A DNA stretch of 64,000 bases, from positions 1,679,026 through 1,743,025 of the forward strand of contig VWZS01000496.1 in assembly GCA_013397075.1 (NCBI GenBank). Reading direction: 5' to 3'. The translations under genes were made by a program, and so were the position numbers. Source of the stretch: Rhabdornis inornatus. Its lineage: Eukaryota; Chordata; Aves; Passeriformes; Rhabdornithidae. The notes below the pieces were generated by a model, which saw only the letters and a list, made by a program, of their open reading frames with translations, ran no database searches and was not told the DNA's origin. Positions 15,001 to 30,015 of the stretch are shown piece after piece (within the stretch, counting starts at the first letter, position 1; every line of letters starts with the position of its first letter).

Positions 15001-18000
15001 TCTTATAAAGCCAAAATACAGACTAAGTCAGGAGTGAATCTCATCCAGTTAAAACAGATTGGTATTTTTCAATCTGTTATTTCATTGCACTTTGAATAAA
15101 AGTTAGCTTTTGTGTGTTCATATTTCATGACTACTCATAGCAGATATGGAGATCATAGGTTAACTCCCATTGCTTGAAAATTGCATCAGCAAGTTTGTTT
15201 AAGTTAACCTGATCCCTACTATGGGAAAATTTTCTGAATGCTTTCAGGTAGTTTTTCCTTCTCTCTTATATCCCATTCCTATCAGAGTTCATTTATATTC
15301 TCCCAGCTTACTCATACCAGCCCTGACCAATTTAAGAAGCCTGCTGCCAATGTGCAGGCTTCCCCAGAGTCTGCAACATCGTAAAGATAAGCACTCATGT
15401 TGCTAAGAGAAGCATCTCTGTCTCTTGCCTAGGCTTTTTTGTCAAGTAGATGAAGGGAAATAATAATATTAAGCTAAATGTGATTAATAAGGTAATCATA
15501 TTTTTCATCTCAGAAGCGTTCTATCAGCTCTCCTTCTGTTTCAGACAAGGGAGCTCTCATTTTCTTTCATGCTTTATCTTTTCAAAAGGAAAAATGTAAA
15601 TAAATTTTGCAGGGTATAGGTGTCCTTATTCAGTTTCAATCTCTTATAAAGGAATATTCTACCAGGTAACCCTCAAAGGACAAAACCTGTTGTGCAGGCT
15701 TGGTTTTGTTGCACTTGTTTTGTCAAGTGAGTCCACATAATCAATGCGAGCTCAACTAATATCTCCATGTTAACACAGTTAAGCTTAATCACAGAAAAAA
15801 TTAAAGGAACTCCTGTACTTCTTGGTGCTAAGACTTTAGTTACTCAAGTCAGTATTTATGGGGCCCTTCCAGCCTGACTATAGGGGCCTGTATGTGGCTT
15901 ATATCCAGGAAAGCACTCAGGAGCAGGTTTATGGCTTAATGGGCATCTAATGTTGTGCTGGATTAAAAAGTATTTGAGCTGTACAATGCCATCATTTTTG
16001 GACAGCAGCCTTTGTCAATGCCAGCAGAGATTTCTGCGTCAGTCAGTGGCAGATGTTGGTCAGTGGCACCATATAGACTCCAACAGAGAGTTTTCCTTGT
16101 GTTTGAAATGATAGGTGTGGAGGATATAAGTTCTGCAAGCAGCAGCTAGTGATGGGTTTAGGAGAATCACTGCTCTATTATGGATCACATTAAGGAACCT
16201 TTTACTTGGGTGAGGCTTTTTTGCTTTCTTATACCCAGATCTAATCTCATGGCAAGTCACTTGATCACTGAGGAAATTGCTCGTTCTATGTTCTGTTTTG
16301 TGTGCTCACGTACCTCGTACAGCTCAGGGTGGACTTCATGCCAAGAAAACCCTCAGACAGAATCATATGTTAAACCACTGGAATATGAAGTAAAGGAACA
16401 GTTTGCAGTGTGTCTCTACTCACTGTACCACTGTGGGGAACAGGAAAACTGGGCAAGAAAACTGGGAAGCTGCCTGCACTTGAAAGCATCTGGGGTAAAC
16501 CAAACCAAGGCCAAGCAGGTGCTCTAAAACAACTCTTCAGAACAGGTGTTGTGCAAGGGTACAGTCACACTGGAACTTCACAGTTCACAGCCATGAACTT
16601 CAGAAAAGCTTTTTATGAAACAAAGGCATACTAGGCTTTTGCCCACAAACTTCTAGACACTTAAATTTTGAAGACAGCTCTAACCAAAGCAACTCTAGGA
16701 GTAGGAAAAGAATAACAGATTTGTGACATTCACTTTTCCTGCTGATAGTAAAAAGTCCTCTGACATTCCCAATAGAAAGGTCAAATGCTGAAAGGTACTG
16801 AGCACCCATAATTTTCACTACAATCAACCTCTGAGAGTTACATACCTTCAAGGACTTGACAGGAAGAATTCCTACAGGAGAAGGTATGGGAGGGTCTGGC
16901 TTTTGTCAGGCCAATCAGGAGAAGTAGGTGTTTTGAGGTAAAAGACCAACTGATTAGGAAAAAACAGTTTATATGGTTTTAGTCTTTAATGTTACCACTG
17001 ACTAGAGACCATTATGTCCCTGATTTGGTCTGTGATGGGAAAAGAAGTGTCTTGTGCCCTGTTAGGAACCTGACCAGCAAATGAATTAGTGTGAACAGAC
17101 TCTGAAAAGAGTTGCCCACACTTCTTCTTGGCTGGGAGGATCTTGTCTGTGTCAAGTAGCCTGGGCACTGGGGAAATACAAGTATTGAGAAAAAATATGT
17201 GGGACAGAAGAAATGGCAGCATTTTGTGAGACTGGAACAGGACTTAATCCCTTTGACCAGGCTGTATATGATATTCTGAACCCTCAGGAATGAGGCAAAG
17301 TGCTGTAAATTTAATTAGAGGAGAAATTAGAAGTAAAGACATTTAGGGGACAAGTGAAAATGCAGTAGTGGCCTAGTATAGTAGTAATATTATTTTATCC
17401 TACAAGGTGCATAAGAATTTTTAAGGGGTTTTGAGTCCTGATGGTTTTGAGGTTTCTGCAAGCTGAAAAGGAAAGTGATAGTAGTGTGGGCAGAATGGCC
17501 ATTCAGGTTTAATTTGGGCAAAATCATTCTGTAAAAGCTTTAAAGTCAGCTTAAATGCAGCTAGGAAAAAAATGGTTAAAGATGTACTGCCTCTCAAAAT
17601 TCCAAGTAAGGAGATTATAGATAAAAGGAAAGTTTGGGAAAAGGAATATAAAAGACAAGACTTAGAAGAAATTTTCTTTTATGTCCTACTTTATAAAGGG
17701 ATATAAAAATTGCTACTTGATTAACTCATTTCCCTGTACTGCTGAATTGTTTTCCAGTTTGTAATCTTCAATTAAAAACAAGTTTGAAAAGTGATAAGCT
17801 ACTAAGTTTCTGGAAAGAACCAATTGACGTTATCCAAAATTCTATTATTTGCATTTTAATTTTGTTGGTTTACTGAACTACCTGATACAGTTTCAACAGA
17901 TCCTTTTTGAAACAGGATATAATTCTTGTGGATCACCTCGGAAAACTGAAGTCATTAAGTTTTTCTTATTAGTGAAAATCCTGTGAAGGGAAATGCAAAT

Positions 18001-21000
18001 GCATGTTTATTAAATGGTTTGGCCAAGTACAAGAGAATGTCATGTGAAAGCTGCTTGGAGACCTTTTATACTTTCTAAGGTGGTAAATTTATCGACCTGT
18101 ACTGGTATGCATTATTGGTTATCATGCATTATATAATTCTGGTATATATTGCTCTTCACCTGGAAATGTGCCTCTTTGATAGCAAGCATCCCTCAAATAC
18201 TCCTTTTATGCAGGAGGAAAGAGTTAATTAATTTCTCCAGGGCTAAAGGCTGAAGTTAAATAAGTTGCTGTATGCTAGAAATTCTATGCTGAAGGAACTT
18301 GAGGGCAGTGCTTCAGTGGTCATGCTGCCTTGACTCCTTGAGGAGATGCAGCTGCAGACACAGCCACAACTCTGTGTGTGTGAACAGAGGTTATTTGCAT
18401 GACTAACTGTGACCTTTGGTGGTCCTGGTTACTGTGTCCATGTTTTACAAAGACAGTATAGAACATGAAGTATAAAGATGTGGCCTTTTGAATCTCTATT
18501 TCTTACAGATTCTTAATTAAAACAAAGAAAACTAGTGAGTGTAGCACTTGCCATAGAAGTTGTACATTTTAGTAATAAATAAACCACCAGAAAAAAAGAT
18601 AAATATTAATAAAAAGGTTTCTTTGTATATGTTTTCCCTAAGAAAATCTGCTAGGGAAAGGGCACTGTCACTTTCACTTGATTTTTCTTATCACAATATT
18701 TCCTATCTTTACCCTGTAATATAAAGTCTCTCAAGGGCTGGGAACATGAAATGGTTACACCCATGAGTTAAATGGAAAAATAGGCAGTAACAAACAAGGA
18801 AACTTGATTTCAACAGCTTTCAGCTGGCCTTCCTGGGTACAGGTGGAGTGATATACTTCCACATCTCTGCCTAATGAAATTGACCTCCATATGCCAGGGA
18901 AGTGAAGCTCTATGGTACATCCCACAGTTTTTGGGAAGGGCTACAACATATCTGACATGTGGAACTCAAAACTACTTATCTCCTCTTGCTGAATACACAA
19001 ATCTCAGTAGTTGGTCACAACTTTGCAGCCTAGAATGTAAAAGCAATTGCTGGGCTCTTCATCTGCATTAACACCAAGAACTCCCGACAGGGATCAAACT
19101 GCATCTTTGTGCACCTTCATGCTTTTGAAAGTGCAGTGGGCTTAATATTCCTTTGGAAACATTATCTCTGGCTTAAAATAGCTCTAAATTTCAGTCAGTG
19201 GACTCTAAGTAGGCTATTTTAAAATACTGTACTAAGATACTGGTAGAACACTAGCTCTACAAAACCTGCTGCATAAATTAATCAGTAGTTATCACATAAT
19301 GAAGGACTGTGGTTGCACTTGTAATAAAGTACCCAAGCTAGAATGGTTATTTTGTTAAAGGCTGTGATAAGGCTCTTGAAGGGCTGATGAGAACCAAGGG
19401 GGGAGTTGCTCTTTGAATCCAAGCGTGGAGCATTTCCATGTAAATAAGTTCAAACAATTGTGGGCTGGTGGCTGCATTAGATCCCTCAACTTGAGTGGGC
19501 TATTTAATGCCATCTTCTCTGTACTTTAGAGAGCTCTTGAAGCTAGAGGTATTTTTCCTTAGACTCTTTAACTGAGCAGTGTCTTCAGCTACTCTCACAC
19601 TTGGGTCTTTGCTCTCTCTGCTCATCTACCCAACTATAGACTCTGACATTAGGAAGTGGGAAAGCACACATTTCTCCACAGGCCTATTTGCCTGTTCTTT
19701 GGAACAGGTGCTGTGGTGTGTCCTATATTTCTAAGTTCCTTTTCTTGACACAGATATTTGTAAAGTTCCTAGCTAAGCCACTGATACCTCTACTTTCCCA
19801 TCGTCTCCTGTCCCACTTTTCCATTTAACTTCATGGCCTTGTGTTTAGTCTGCTAAAGGGTGACACTTTACAAATTTTGCACATATTTTTGTGGATTTGT
19901 AATACCTTTGGAGGTATTCCCTCCGTCCTTCCCTTTTCATATCAGGTCAAAGGGATACTTTTGGGCTTTGAGTACTTCTGTTTTTTTCTTACAGCTTGAA
20001 AAGATGGTTTTTCACCCTGGCTCATATTGTCCTTGTTTGCTGGAAGAATCTTTGTGATCAGGATTCAACTTCTGACTTTGCTGCAGCTCCTCTGATACCC
20101 TGTACTTGTAAACTTCACTATTGCTATAAAAGAGAACCATTAAAGTTCCTCTCTTATCCCTCATCTTTTCTGGTTTTTGCCTTATGAAATTACTGTCTGC
20201 TCTGGGCAGAAAGGCTTTCCTCTGTTAAGTTCGTACAAGTCCTCACATAGAATAAGAAGCCAGTAAATCAATGTAATTACTCTGACAAGCATAGCTGAGA
20301 ATATTCTCTTGAAGTTTCTTTAGCTTTATTATTGGCACTCTCCTGCATTTGTCCAGGTTTCATTCATTTTTTCGTAAAACTTGTGAAATTCAATAATGCC
20401 TTCTGCTCAGTAGATTCACTAAAGGCAGCATTTGACAAAGATTTATCTCACAAAGATAATTTTCTGAAGAGAAGGTCTGTTTTATGGGATGAATTTTCAT
20501 ATTCATTGGGGACAGTCTCAAGAGCTGCAGCAGACTATCCAGGATTGCCTTCTGAAGTGCAATATTATCAGGTCACACATGGCACTTTCAATAAGCCATT
20601 GGGAGTCAATTAAAAGTTTTATGTGTTCTGGCCTGTTAGAGCAGTGACAGCTCCCAAGTTCAGGTCAGGTCAGGTTTGCATCCACCTCACTGTGCTTTTT
20701 CTGTGCAAGATTCACATGAGTATTCACAGGCCATTTCACTGACCTTTGTTAGCAAAACCCTCACACAGTTTACAGGCCTTTTTAAAAGTGAGAGAGCTAA
20801 ATTGTCAAGACATTTTGAACTCTGGTGTGCTCATAGAATTCCTATTGCAAAACTCTATCCCTTTGCTCGCTTAAACCCTGCATGACCTGGCACCTGTTTC
20901 ATGAGAAATTATTTTTCCTGGTCTCCAAAGAAGACCTCTTCTGATGGAGATCTTGATCCATGATATGTAGAAGACTTGAGAAGGAAGATGCACCAGAAGA

Positions 21001-24000
21001 CAAAAGGAGGAAGAATTATCTAAATCTCATAAAAGAAAAATATTGATTTAATCTTCCTTCTTCCCTCTTTTGCTAGTACCCCATTACAAAAGGTAGAAAT
21101 ATCAATGCAGTTCCTCGTACAGAGCTCTGACTCTTCCCCCTGGCTCTATCTCCTACCTGATCCTTGATTTTCAAGGAGGCTGTAAGTTACTGTGATATTT
21201 TTGTCCCCCTCTCATTAAAAACGTGGTTGAAATAATCAGTGTCAACATAATTTTTCTCCCTAAATTTGCCCTAAACCAAAACATATATAATTTGGGAGAA
21301 GTAGTGAGTGTGTTGTAATATTTCCTGCTCTCATTTCAAGCAGTATTATGTTGTCTTGTGTCACGATGAGGGCTGGTTTTACAGCCAGATCCTGGTTTGG
21401 GCTACTTTTGGCAGGAGTAGAGGTGGCTCAAGAACAGAAGCAGCATGATCAGGAGATGGCACCCTTTTGCCTTCCTCTTTCACTCCTGAGGATCAGAGTG
21501 AGGATCAGAACCAAGCCTGGGAGAATCTCCAGCACTGTGAGCAAGCAGAATTTCTCCGTGCTCTGACACAAGGAGGGGGACCAAAAATAGCCAAAGTATC
21601 CCTTTTCTCAAAAACATAGAGTCATCAGAAAGTCATCTTCTGCTTATGATGTTCTTCTGAACAAAGGAGTCAAAACAGGAAAAACTTTTTTTTTCCCAAT
21701 AAAAGCTTTCTGATAGGCACTGAATTAAGAAAACGAAGCTTAGTGTAATATGACCAAAAAGGCTGATTTCTGTGTTGTTTGGCTTTTCAGATGGATGAAT
21801 ACACTGTAAGGAAAAGAATTTAGGCATTTACCTACACTGAGCAAGATACTCATGAGGGCTTGTAGAGCTGGAAAAGCTGTGTGGTCCTTGTCCTTCACAG
21901 AGTTTAAATAAATCCAATAAAAAGTACTCAGTAAATTTCAATTAAACTTTGTGGGATCCAAGCCATAAACTGTAACTTTTCAAAGTAGAACTTGTTCTTT
22001 TTCTATCTCCTTCCACAATGTTCTCTGCCAAATAACACCTAAAAACTTAATTCAGCCTCTAGGATAGAAGTAGAAATTTTACTCCTTTGTTCTCAGCTTG
22101 TGGCAAGTTTGCTCCAAAATTCAATGCCACTCATACCCAGGAATGTAGACTCTTATCTGAATTAATTTAATATTAGGAAAAAACATACCTCAAATTTAAG
22201 AAATGGAGGGGACATAGGTACTTATAAGTATTGAAATGCTTCAGGTTTCACATTGATGCCTTTAAAACTAGTATGTTTTCAAACTGATTAGGCATTGTTG
22301 TATCCAAGTTGACCTAAGTTTTAAGTGAGAATTAATGACCCTTAATGAAAAAGGAAAATGAAACCTCTCATTCCAATTAACACATAATTACATGTTGGCC
22401 TTGGATGAAATGACTGCCATTTAAATTTCATTAATGTGTTGATTGAGTCAGCTGTTAAAAATCCTCTTAATAAAAAACCTTCATCCAGTCATATGCTAGG
22501 CATTCCTATTTTACAGTAACGATCATTTTATTGACAGGAATGGTAATATATTCTGGTCATAAAAAGATATACATGTACAATATCTATAAAAGAATTTAAT
22601 AGAATAATTTCTTAACAAAAGGAAGTGTATTTTTCAGATTTTCAGAAGTGATTTTAGTTTTCCATCTGCAGAATATAAAAAACTGAGATGAGTTTAGGAG
22701 TATTTACTTTGCCAGCTTTCTAGAGGCAGAACTTCAGATACTAGGACAGAAGATGCAGTATAAGACCTGTGAATTATTTCAACAATAGTGCAATAAAGAA
22801 ACTCTTAATATGGCAGGCTATCTTTGGAAGTGTTTTTGATATTATAAATCTTGGAATCGAAATTAGTAATTTTGCAGCAAATTCTGCATCACCAAAACTG
22901 CTGCTTTCTCTGGCCCTGCTTCCTCATGGCCTTGGCAGTCCAGCAGGGTGATTCCTGGAAGCTTCAAAGGAGGAAGGGTTAGGACCAGCCAGAGGGTGCT
23001 TCTAAGACAGCCACTGAACCAGACCCATGTCAGGAGCAGGATGGTGGGAGGACAGAGATTTGTGGCTTACATGCAGTGTGAGTAAACCAATGTATTTTAT
23101 GAAGGGAGTCTGAGTGATCCCAGTAAATCCTAGTACTACCCATATACACCACTGACAGGGTTTGGTGTTTCTTTTTCTCCATTACCCAAAGCTTTTCATT
23201 GTTTTATTTGTATATGGGGGTGTCTGTGTGTAGGAACATGGCATGGTTGTGAATTGGTAGGGATTATAGAAGTCTTCAACAGCTTTCCTGATGATATTTT
23301 AATATCCAGTGTTTAAAAGCAATTCCACTTCTAGTATTGCAAATTTTTTCATTCATGGGATGCTTGCATGAATTATTGTGTTTCTCCAATCCCAGTGTTG
23401 CTTGAAATTTGTCCTAACTAATTTTCTTCTGCAGATGTTAAAATTTGCTACTTATGCCTTTTTGATATGATTATATAGAATAGGTTAGAGCAACAAGTTT
23501 AGAATCTTTCACTAGATATTTTGGAGACTTGATGAATGGGGTATTGAAGTGGCGAGGAACAGACTGAAAAGGGAAATGGCAGTTAATGGAAGGATGCATG
23601 AACTATGAAAGACCTTATTTGATATTTTCACTAATATTCTAGTTGTGTCCACTAGCAAAATATTCTGGTAACAAAAAATGAGGTTTTATCAATCAGTAGA
23701 CAGTTGAAATACAGTACAGAAAAAAAATAGCTCCCTGTGAGATCTGGAACACTGAAAAGAAATTCAGAATTCCAGGTTGTATTCTGAGATATTAAACCTA
23801 CATATTAGTCCTGTAGATCGCAATAACTACCATGGAATGGACCCATATGTATTTTCAGATGTCATTTCAAGAAGAAATGAGTACAAATGTCCCATGAATA
23901 AACAGGAAAGTTTATTTCAATTTTTGCAGCATTGTAGCAAAATTATAATCCTTGATATTTTAGAATTGAATTTGATGGATTTACGAAAGGGATTAGATGA

Positions 24001-26984
24001 TGTGATTCTAGCTCTAGCATGGCACGTTGTAGACATTGACTCAAAGTGTTCTCAAAATATGGAGTAGTTGGTTAGATACCTCCACCCTGCTTTTCTCCAG
24101 CCTTGGCTATGGTTAATGGTGTTTGTATGTGAGAGTAAAATAAATTCATGTGAGTGAGAATTACAGAAGAGAAGGTGTTGATTTCAGATATTTATACACT
24201 GCTGTGTCCCAATTTGTGATCGCCAAGTAAAAAAATTTTAGTGCCAAGTAAGATCCAATCCTCTGGACAAAAATAGAGATCTGCTGGCTTTGGCTTTTGT
24301 AGCACTGAGATAGTCAGTCAGGCACTGTCTTGGATGACAAGGTTAAACTATAGCAACTGCACTGTGGATTTAAAACAAAATTATAATGGAGATAGCAAAC
24401 TTAGTTTGTGAACTAAAGGTCACTATTTTAGGGAGGCACTGTGTAATTTCACATCATTACTGACTCATATTCATTCCTTGGTATGGATTACTCATGTTTC
24501 TGTTAATATAATTGGGGGTGGTTTGCAATTGAGACTGTTTGGCTGCTGTCAGCTGGGATAGAGGCACTTATTAACGTCGCTGTAAGGGTGAGTGGGTGTG
24601 AGCACATGTTTCAGAAACATCTCACTCTTCAAACTGAATTTGGAGCTACACATTTAAAGAACCTTATATTTATTTGTTTCAGCTGGATTCTTTCCAATTA
24701 TCTTCTTATATTCGTGTAAACATCCATCAAAATAATCCCAGAGAGTTCTAAGCAATATCCTGTAAAACACTTCATTGTTCAAAACCAGTCCTCAAAATAA
24801 TTGCAGCATAGCATGTCATATATGTATATCCAAAGTGCTCATGTTAACTGGTGGAGATGTAATTGGATCCTGAGCACATGGGAGAAAAATCTATCATGCT
24901 GCTATCATGCTAAGGTACTTTAAAAATGATTGATCTCTTCCTTTGTTATTCCTAAAAAAAGGAGTTTTTGAACCAAGAAGAATTATAGCATACATACAAA
25001 GAGATTGTCAAAGAAAATTTGCTCATGTCTATAAAAATTGCCATAACAAGGCTTCCCTATTGAGTATTGATCAGGTATTACTTTCATCATTGGCTATTTA
25101 ACAAGTCGCCTTGGTGTGGTGAAAGTGACTCTAAAGTGTGAGATTTGTAACCTGCCTTTCTTGTGTTGAACTCACTGTGTGCTTTTGCGAAATCTATGGA
25201 TTTGTTGTGCATGTGTGGAGCAGGCAAGATGAGCTGTAGTACTCCCCAGAGCTCCTTGCAGTACAGATATCCACTTGCATGAAAATATGGATCAGTCAGG
25301 ATTAACAGATGCGTGAGGATTTTGTGAGTCCTGGGAGGTGGTGAGCACAGAAAAAGCCTTAAAGCTCATGACAAGGAGTGTTGTATCCTACACCAGTTTG
25401 TAACATAATGATTTTCCTAATTCATCTAAAACCCACATATTCTGATTGATTTAAATTTGCAGTTAAAGTCATCAAAGCCCTAGAGTAAATTATTTTAAAT
25501 GCAGATGAAGTATCTACATTCATGTTTTAATATTGAAGTTCTAAGTAAAAAGTTGACATGTAAATAATTGTACTGTCTTGTTCAGTCTCTCACAGTGTGT
25601 TCACAAAGCAGCATTGCAATCTAAAAGGTCCTTTTTTATGACAGGAAATATATTTAATTTTTTACTACTCTGCTTCACGAAATAAAGCTAAGCTAGTCTG
25701 TTTACACAACTAACTGGTTTGGGGTTTGATACTCAGCCTAAAAATACCAGTCATCCTTTATTTGGGTCTTTGAGAAACACATGAACTTCAAACATAACCT
25801 GGCAAGGAAGAGAAAGCTAGAAATTAAGGGAGATTGCTTAGCTCTGCTGGAGAGAATCTTTATACAGTAGTCTGCTATCCTCAGAGGGCAGCTTGAAACA
25901 CCTTTTCCTGTACTCACCTAGAGACCCACTGGGAAAACCAGTGATAGTGCATGTCAGCCTCTGGCTGCTGAAGGATGTGCAAGCAGTTGCTAAACCATAA
26001 CCTGGAAGGAGAAATAGTCTGAAAATATTTGTGTAATGTATTTAATCTATTTCTGACCAGCTGTGTTTACAGAACAGATTAACTGTGAAATTGCATTCAA
26101 AGCAGGTTTTTTTCCCCACAAAATTAAACCATAGAAAAATGGCATAAAATTATGTTGTTCCTCATTTGCATTCAGGTAGCTTTAATATCAGCAGCAAATT
26201 CTACTTTGACTATTTAATGCAAAAAACTTGGAAAATATGCTGCCACTTAAGTTTTATTGAACTGAGAGCGAGACTTGTTCTATTTCCTTATTTAGTTTTA
26301 CATTAACTTATCTCCTTCTCCAAACTTGAGTGGTTCAGCATTATATGAGTGGCAAAACCTTTTCAAAGTCATCAGTATTGAGCTGCTTTCCAAGACAATA
26401 TAATTTTAATTTCTTAATGCATATTTTGGGCTTAGTGGAGCTGTAAGAATTTGTCTTTTTCTACCTGGTGAAGACAACCCATAATTTCTTTACTCCAAAA
26501 TAGATCTTGACTTCTCGTGGCATTTTGCACATGGAACATCTCCCTACTATTACTGTCTGATATTTAAATAGTACGCGCTTTCTCACAGGAAGGGCTCACT
26601 GGGAACGCTGAAACTTTCTGAACATGCACGACTTTCTCTCCTCAGTGTTGAAGTCCACCCACTCACAGAGTGGGAGCCTCATAGCACAGGTAATTGGAGC
26701 ATGAAGTGCTGCAGAACTGGGAGCAGGGATGCTTTTATGGAGGTACTGGGACATGGCAATGCCTTTGAGGGCCTGGAGGAAGCACTGGGACATTGTGGTG
26801 TTACAGGACCTTCATGGAGAGCAGTGCTCACTCATCTTCACAGAGCTCCTGCATGGTCAAACGTTTTGCTGTGTGGGTTTGGACTTTATCTGAACCAGAC
26901 TTTCATATTTTTGTATGATCTTTTCTCAATAGGGGAAAGGAAGGAGTGCTTAACTGACAGGTCCTACTTCTGCGTAATAACTGT
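12100..26984. other. Intergenic, no gene recognised
   Basis: Long AT-rich unique stretch. A GC-richer patch at about 12240-12500 and a 12-base C-run at 14918-14929 stand out in composition. Segments around 13740-14000 and 22340-22460 are rich in TAATTA/AATTAA/TTTAAAT-type homeodomain-like words and look more structured than their surroundings, but conservation cannot be tested here. Frames of up to 116 codons (12920-13270) have no recognisable domain. Confidence 0.6.
14918..14929. repeat. Poly-C tract
   Basis: Twelve consecutive C residues on the plus strand within AT-rich sequence. Confidence 0.9.
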
Positions 26985-27050
26985 GGAATAGTTTGCGTTG
27001 AAAGGGACCTTTTAAAGGTCATCTGGTCCAACCCCCTTGCAACAATCACA
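26985..27050 (-). mobile_element. CR1 LINE 3' tail fragment
   Basis: The block around GAAAGGGACCTTTTAAAGGTC and ATCTGGTCCAACCCCCTTGCA matches the reverse complement of the CR1 3' terminus (typically GGTTGGAAGGGACC..AGGTCATCTAGTCCAACC). Only the last ~60 bases are clear; faint similarity may continue to about 27110. Confidence 0.75.
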
Positions 27051-29471
27051 GAATAAGTCCACATAAAGAATGTTTCGATCAGATCCCATTTGCTTGCTGT
27101 AAATTGGCTGAGTTTCTGCAAAAGCGTGCTTTCCGGTTTTTTTTTTTAGTTTAGTGAATAGAGCAGGTTTTTTGCAGTCTGTTTCTCATATCCTACACAC
27201 AATGTTTGTTAACATTCATGAACATGAAATGCAACAGGCTCCTCATCAATTTTCTCTTTTTTTGCATTTAATTTATTACTCCTACAACAAAGAAGCTGTA
27301 GGACTTCACCATGGTGCAAATATCACTTAGATACATTTATTTTTCATTCAAATAATTCAAAGATGTTCGTGAGTAGCTGAAATACTCGACAGAGAAGGAG
27401 GTCTTTTGGATCTTGTATTTACATCAGCTCCACATCTTGCTATGAGAGCAATGCATAAATACATCTAAATATATTGCAAAATTATGTAATCATTAAAACA
27501 TACTTTTGAAAGGAATAAATGAACAAGAGCAGGGAGATTTTTAATTTTTATTGCATCAGTGTCATTTGAGGTTAGGAGAAAAGCAGGATAATGTGCAGGT
27601 TTTCAGTATTTTATATGCAGTTCTTATATTCAGACAATTTTAAGGTCCTGGCTAGCTATAATTGAGGAAAGGTGTTACTGAGCTTTATTTTAAATGTACT
27701 TGATTGGATCTGGAGTAAGATACAACTTTGTTTTATTTCAGTTTTTGCTTTTGATCACAGAGGCAGGGATTACTGAGCATATAAAAAATTCAGAATTCTT
27801 TGTATTCTGTGCGGTGACCCAGTTTGTGGTTTTGAATATGGCAATATTGAGAACAAGAGATTCCCTCTGAAGACTGACATATAATAATCTGGAAAGGATA
27901 CCTCCATAGCCCTGTACATTTCTTGTAAAGGTGTTCCCAACCTATACTGGGTTCAGCAGAACCTTTCTATTTGAACTATAATCACACCTCCCATGTCAAT
28001 AATGGATCTTTAATATTTTCTAGAATATGCTCCAGTCACAGGTGCTCAGCTTTTGCTGCAATATTGAACTTTATTTGCAGTGTGTACTTTAGTGGTTCAT
28101 ACCCCTCTGAGACCCTTTTGTGGACAAGAAATATCCCTCAAAGTATCCAGGCACAGCAACTTACTCTCTTCCCACAATTTTGCCTAGACCTGAAAAGGGG
28201 CAACGAGTAGAGACTCTCTTTACCCTGGGGCAAGTTTGTCCTCCCTTAGACAGCCTCCTAGCTAATACAGTGTGTTCACTGGATGAAATGACAGCTGTCT
28301 CTGCTGACATTTTTCTGAGGAAAAAAAAAGACTGAAAAGAAGAATTTTCTTATGTTTTCTCCTTTAAAAAAAAGCCTAGAAAATGACAACAAAACAGCAA
28401 GCTTAAAAGCTGCTCATGCCACCCTGAACTATGATCTCATCTGATATACAACACAGGCACAGAACAGAAAACAATTATAACTGCATCTACTTTGACAGAC
28501 AGGAGTACTTGCCATATATTTCATGTTTTTGAAAGCCATCCCTTGCCTTTACTTAAGTGAGGGAGAGAGCATAGTTAAAAGTCAGGGTGAGTGGTGCTGC
28601 TCACTGCAGCCCAGGTAGACTGGCTCAAACTGAGTGATTGCCAACTAGATATCATCTTTAGAGATACATGGTCAAGCTGGACTTGAGAAATTAATCTTGA
28701 ATAGATCTCAGTAGGGATTTTTTATAGCTTCCTGTGCTGATAGAGATACTGAGGGATCAAAGAAGACTGTTTGTCAGGTGTGCTGTATTTTCTGAGTACA
28801 GAAAGGCATAAATGGCAATAATTTCAAAATTATTTCTTGGTTTGCTGATTTCTGTTGGTTGTAATACTTTGCATTATCTGAGGAAAGGAAGATTAAAGAA
28901 GCAATCAGCTGAGAGGGGTCTGCAAGTTCTGTTACTGTTGAGAAGTGCTGTTATTTACCTGATCAACCTAATCCATTTTATGTTATAAACTGTTCTGCAG
29001 ATAAATATCTGCACTGCTGCAGGTGGAGATATTCCACATGCACTGCTGTGCAACAGCGTGCCCACCTGTAAACCACTACAACATAAATCCCCTGAGCAGA
29101 GCTTGTAACCACAGTGTCTTTGTGGAAGCAATTTTTCATTACTCTAAGTCATATAGACTATCCCTTATACCAGCAAGAAGTAATTGCAGAGCCTTAGCAT
29201 GGTATAATTAGAAGCTTTATTATGTCAGTTGGAGGAATATTTTATATTAACACTGACAATTTTCCTGAGAGTTTCTGTGAAAAAGAGAATGAGAACATGG
29301 ATGTGATACTAAATCTATCAGGTGAATGTTTTCCAGTATAAAGTTACCTTTCTAACATATTCACACTGCCATCAATTGTGGCTCCAGAAAGTTCCTAGCA
29401 GTACTGCTTGCCTCAACAGCGAAACACTGCTGTGCAAACAAATTAATGCAGTGATTTGGGGATTTAAGAGC
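27051..29471. other. Intergenic, nothing recognised
   Basis: AT-rich sequence with no gene or clear repeat. The longest frames (79 codons at 27971-28210) lack recognisable domains. Confidence 0.65.
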
Positions 29472-29530
29472 TTACAATAATGAAGATGTAAATAATTATT
29501 TACAATAATGAAGATGTAAATAATTATTTA
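29472..29530. repeat. 28-bp tandem duplication, two copies
   Basis: The unit containing TACAATAATGAAGATGTAAA followed by TAATTATT occurs twice with a period of 28 bases (starts near 29473 and 29501) and no visible mismatch. It probably reflects a recent local duplication. Confidence 0.95.
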
Positions 29531-30015
29531 ATACATTAGCATCAAGACTGACAAATCTGTCAGAGTAGTGACTGAATTTAATTACATATTTCTGTTATGC
29601 TTATATTTCTTAAAAATAAAAAATAGATTATCCATCATTGCTTAATGCCCAGGTAAATTTAATCAATTTATTATTCACTCAAAGATGTCCTCTCAACACT
29701 TAAGGTAGCTACATCACTGATTAGAAACTAATTTTTTAGAAGACCTCTTGGCTGCAGCCATCCATCACACTACTTGAGTGATATCTTGTCACCAGAGGCA
29801 GCATCAGCATGGAAAGAAAGGTGTTCTGCCTTCATGACACTCATTTGGAGTGGCATTACTCAACACCTTGCATGCAGTGTGGGACGACAAAGGGTTTGAA
29901 AAGATGTTCTCACAGCACCTTGTGGTAGTGGAGCAGAAAGGAATGAAAAGATTTTGTTGAATCCTATATTTGCAAATGTGGGTGGAATTCTCTGAATAAT
30001 TTTGGCTGAAATGAA

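Noticed and set aside
15840..15960. Possible old amniote repeat (GGAAAGCACTCAGGAGCAGG)
   Set aside because: Only a few words resemble the remembered consensus; not distinguishable from chance.
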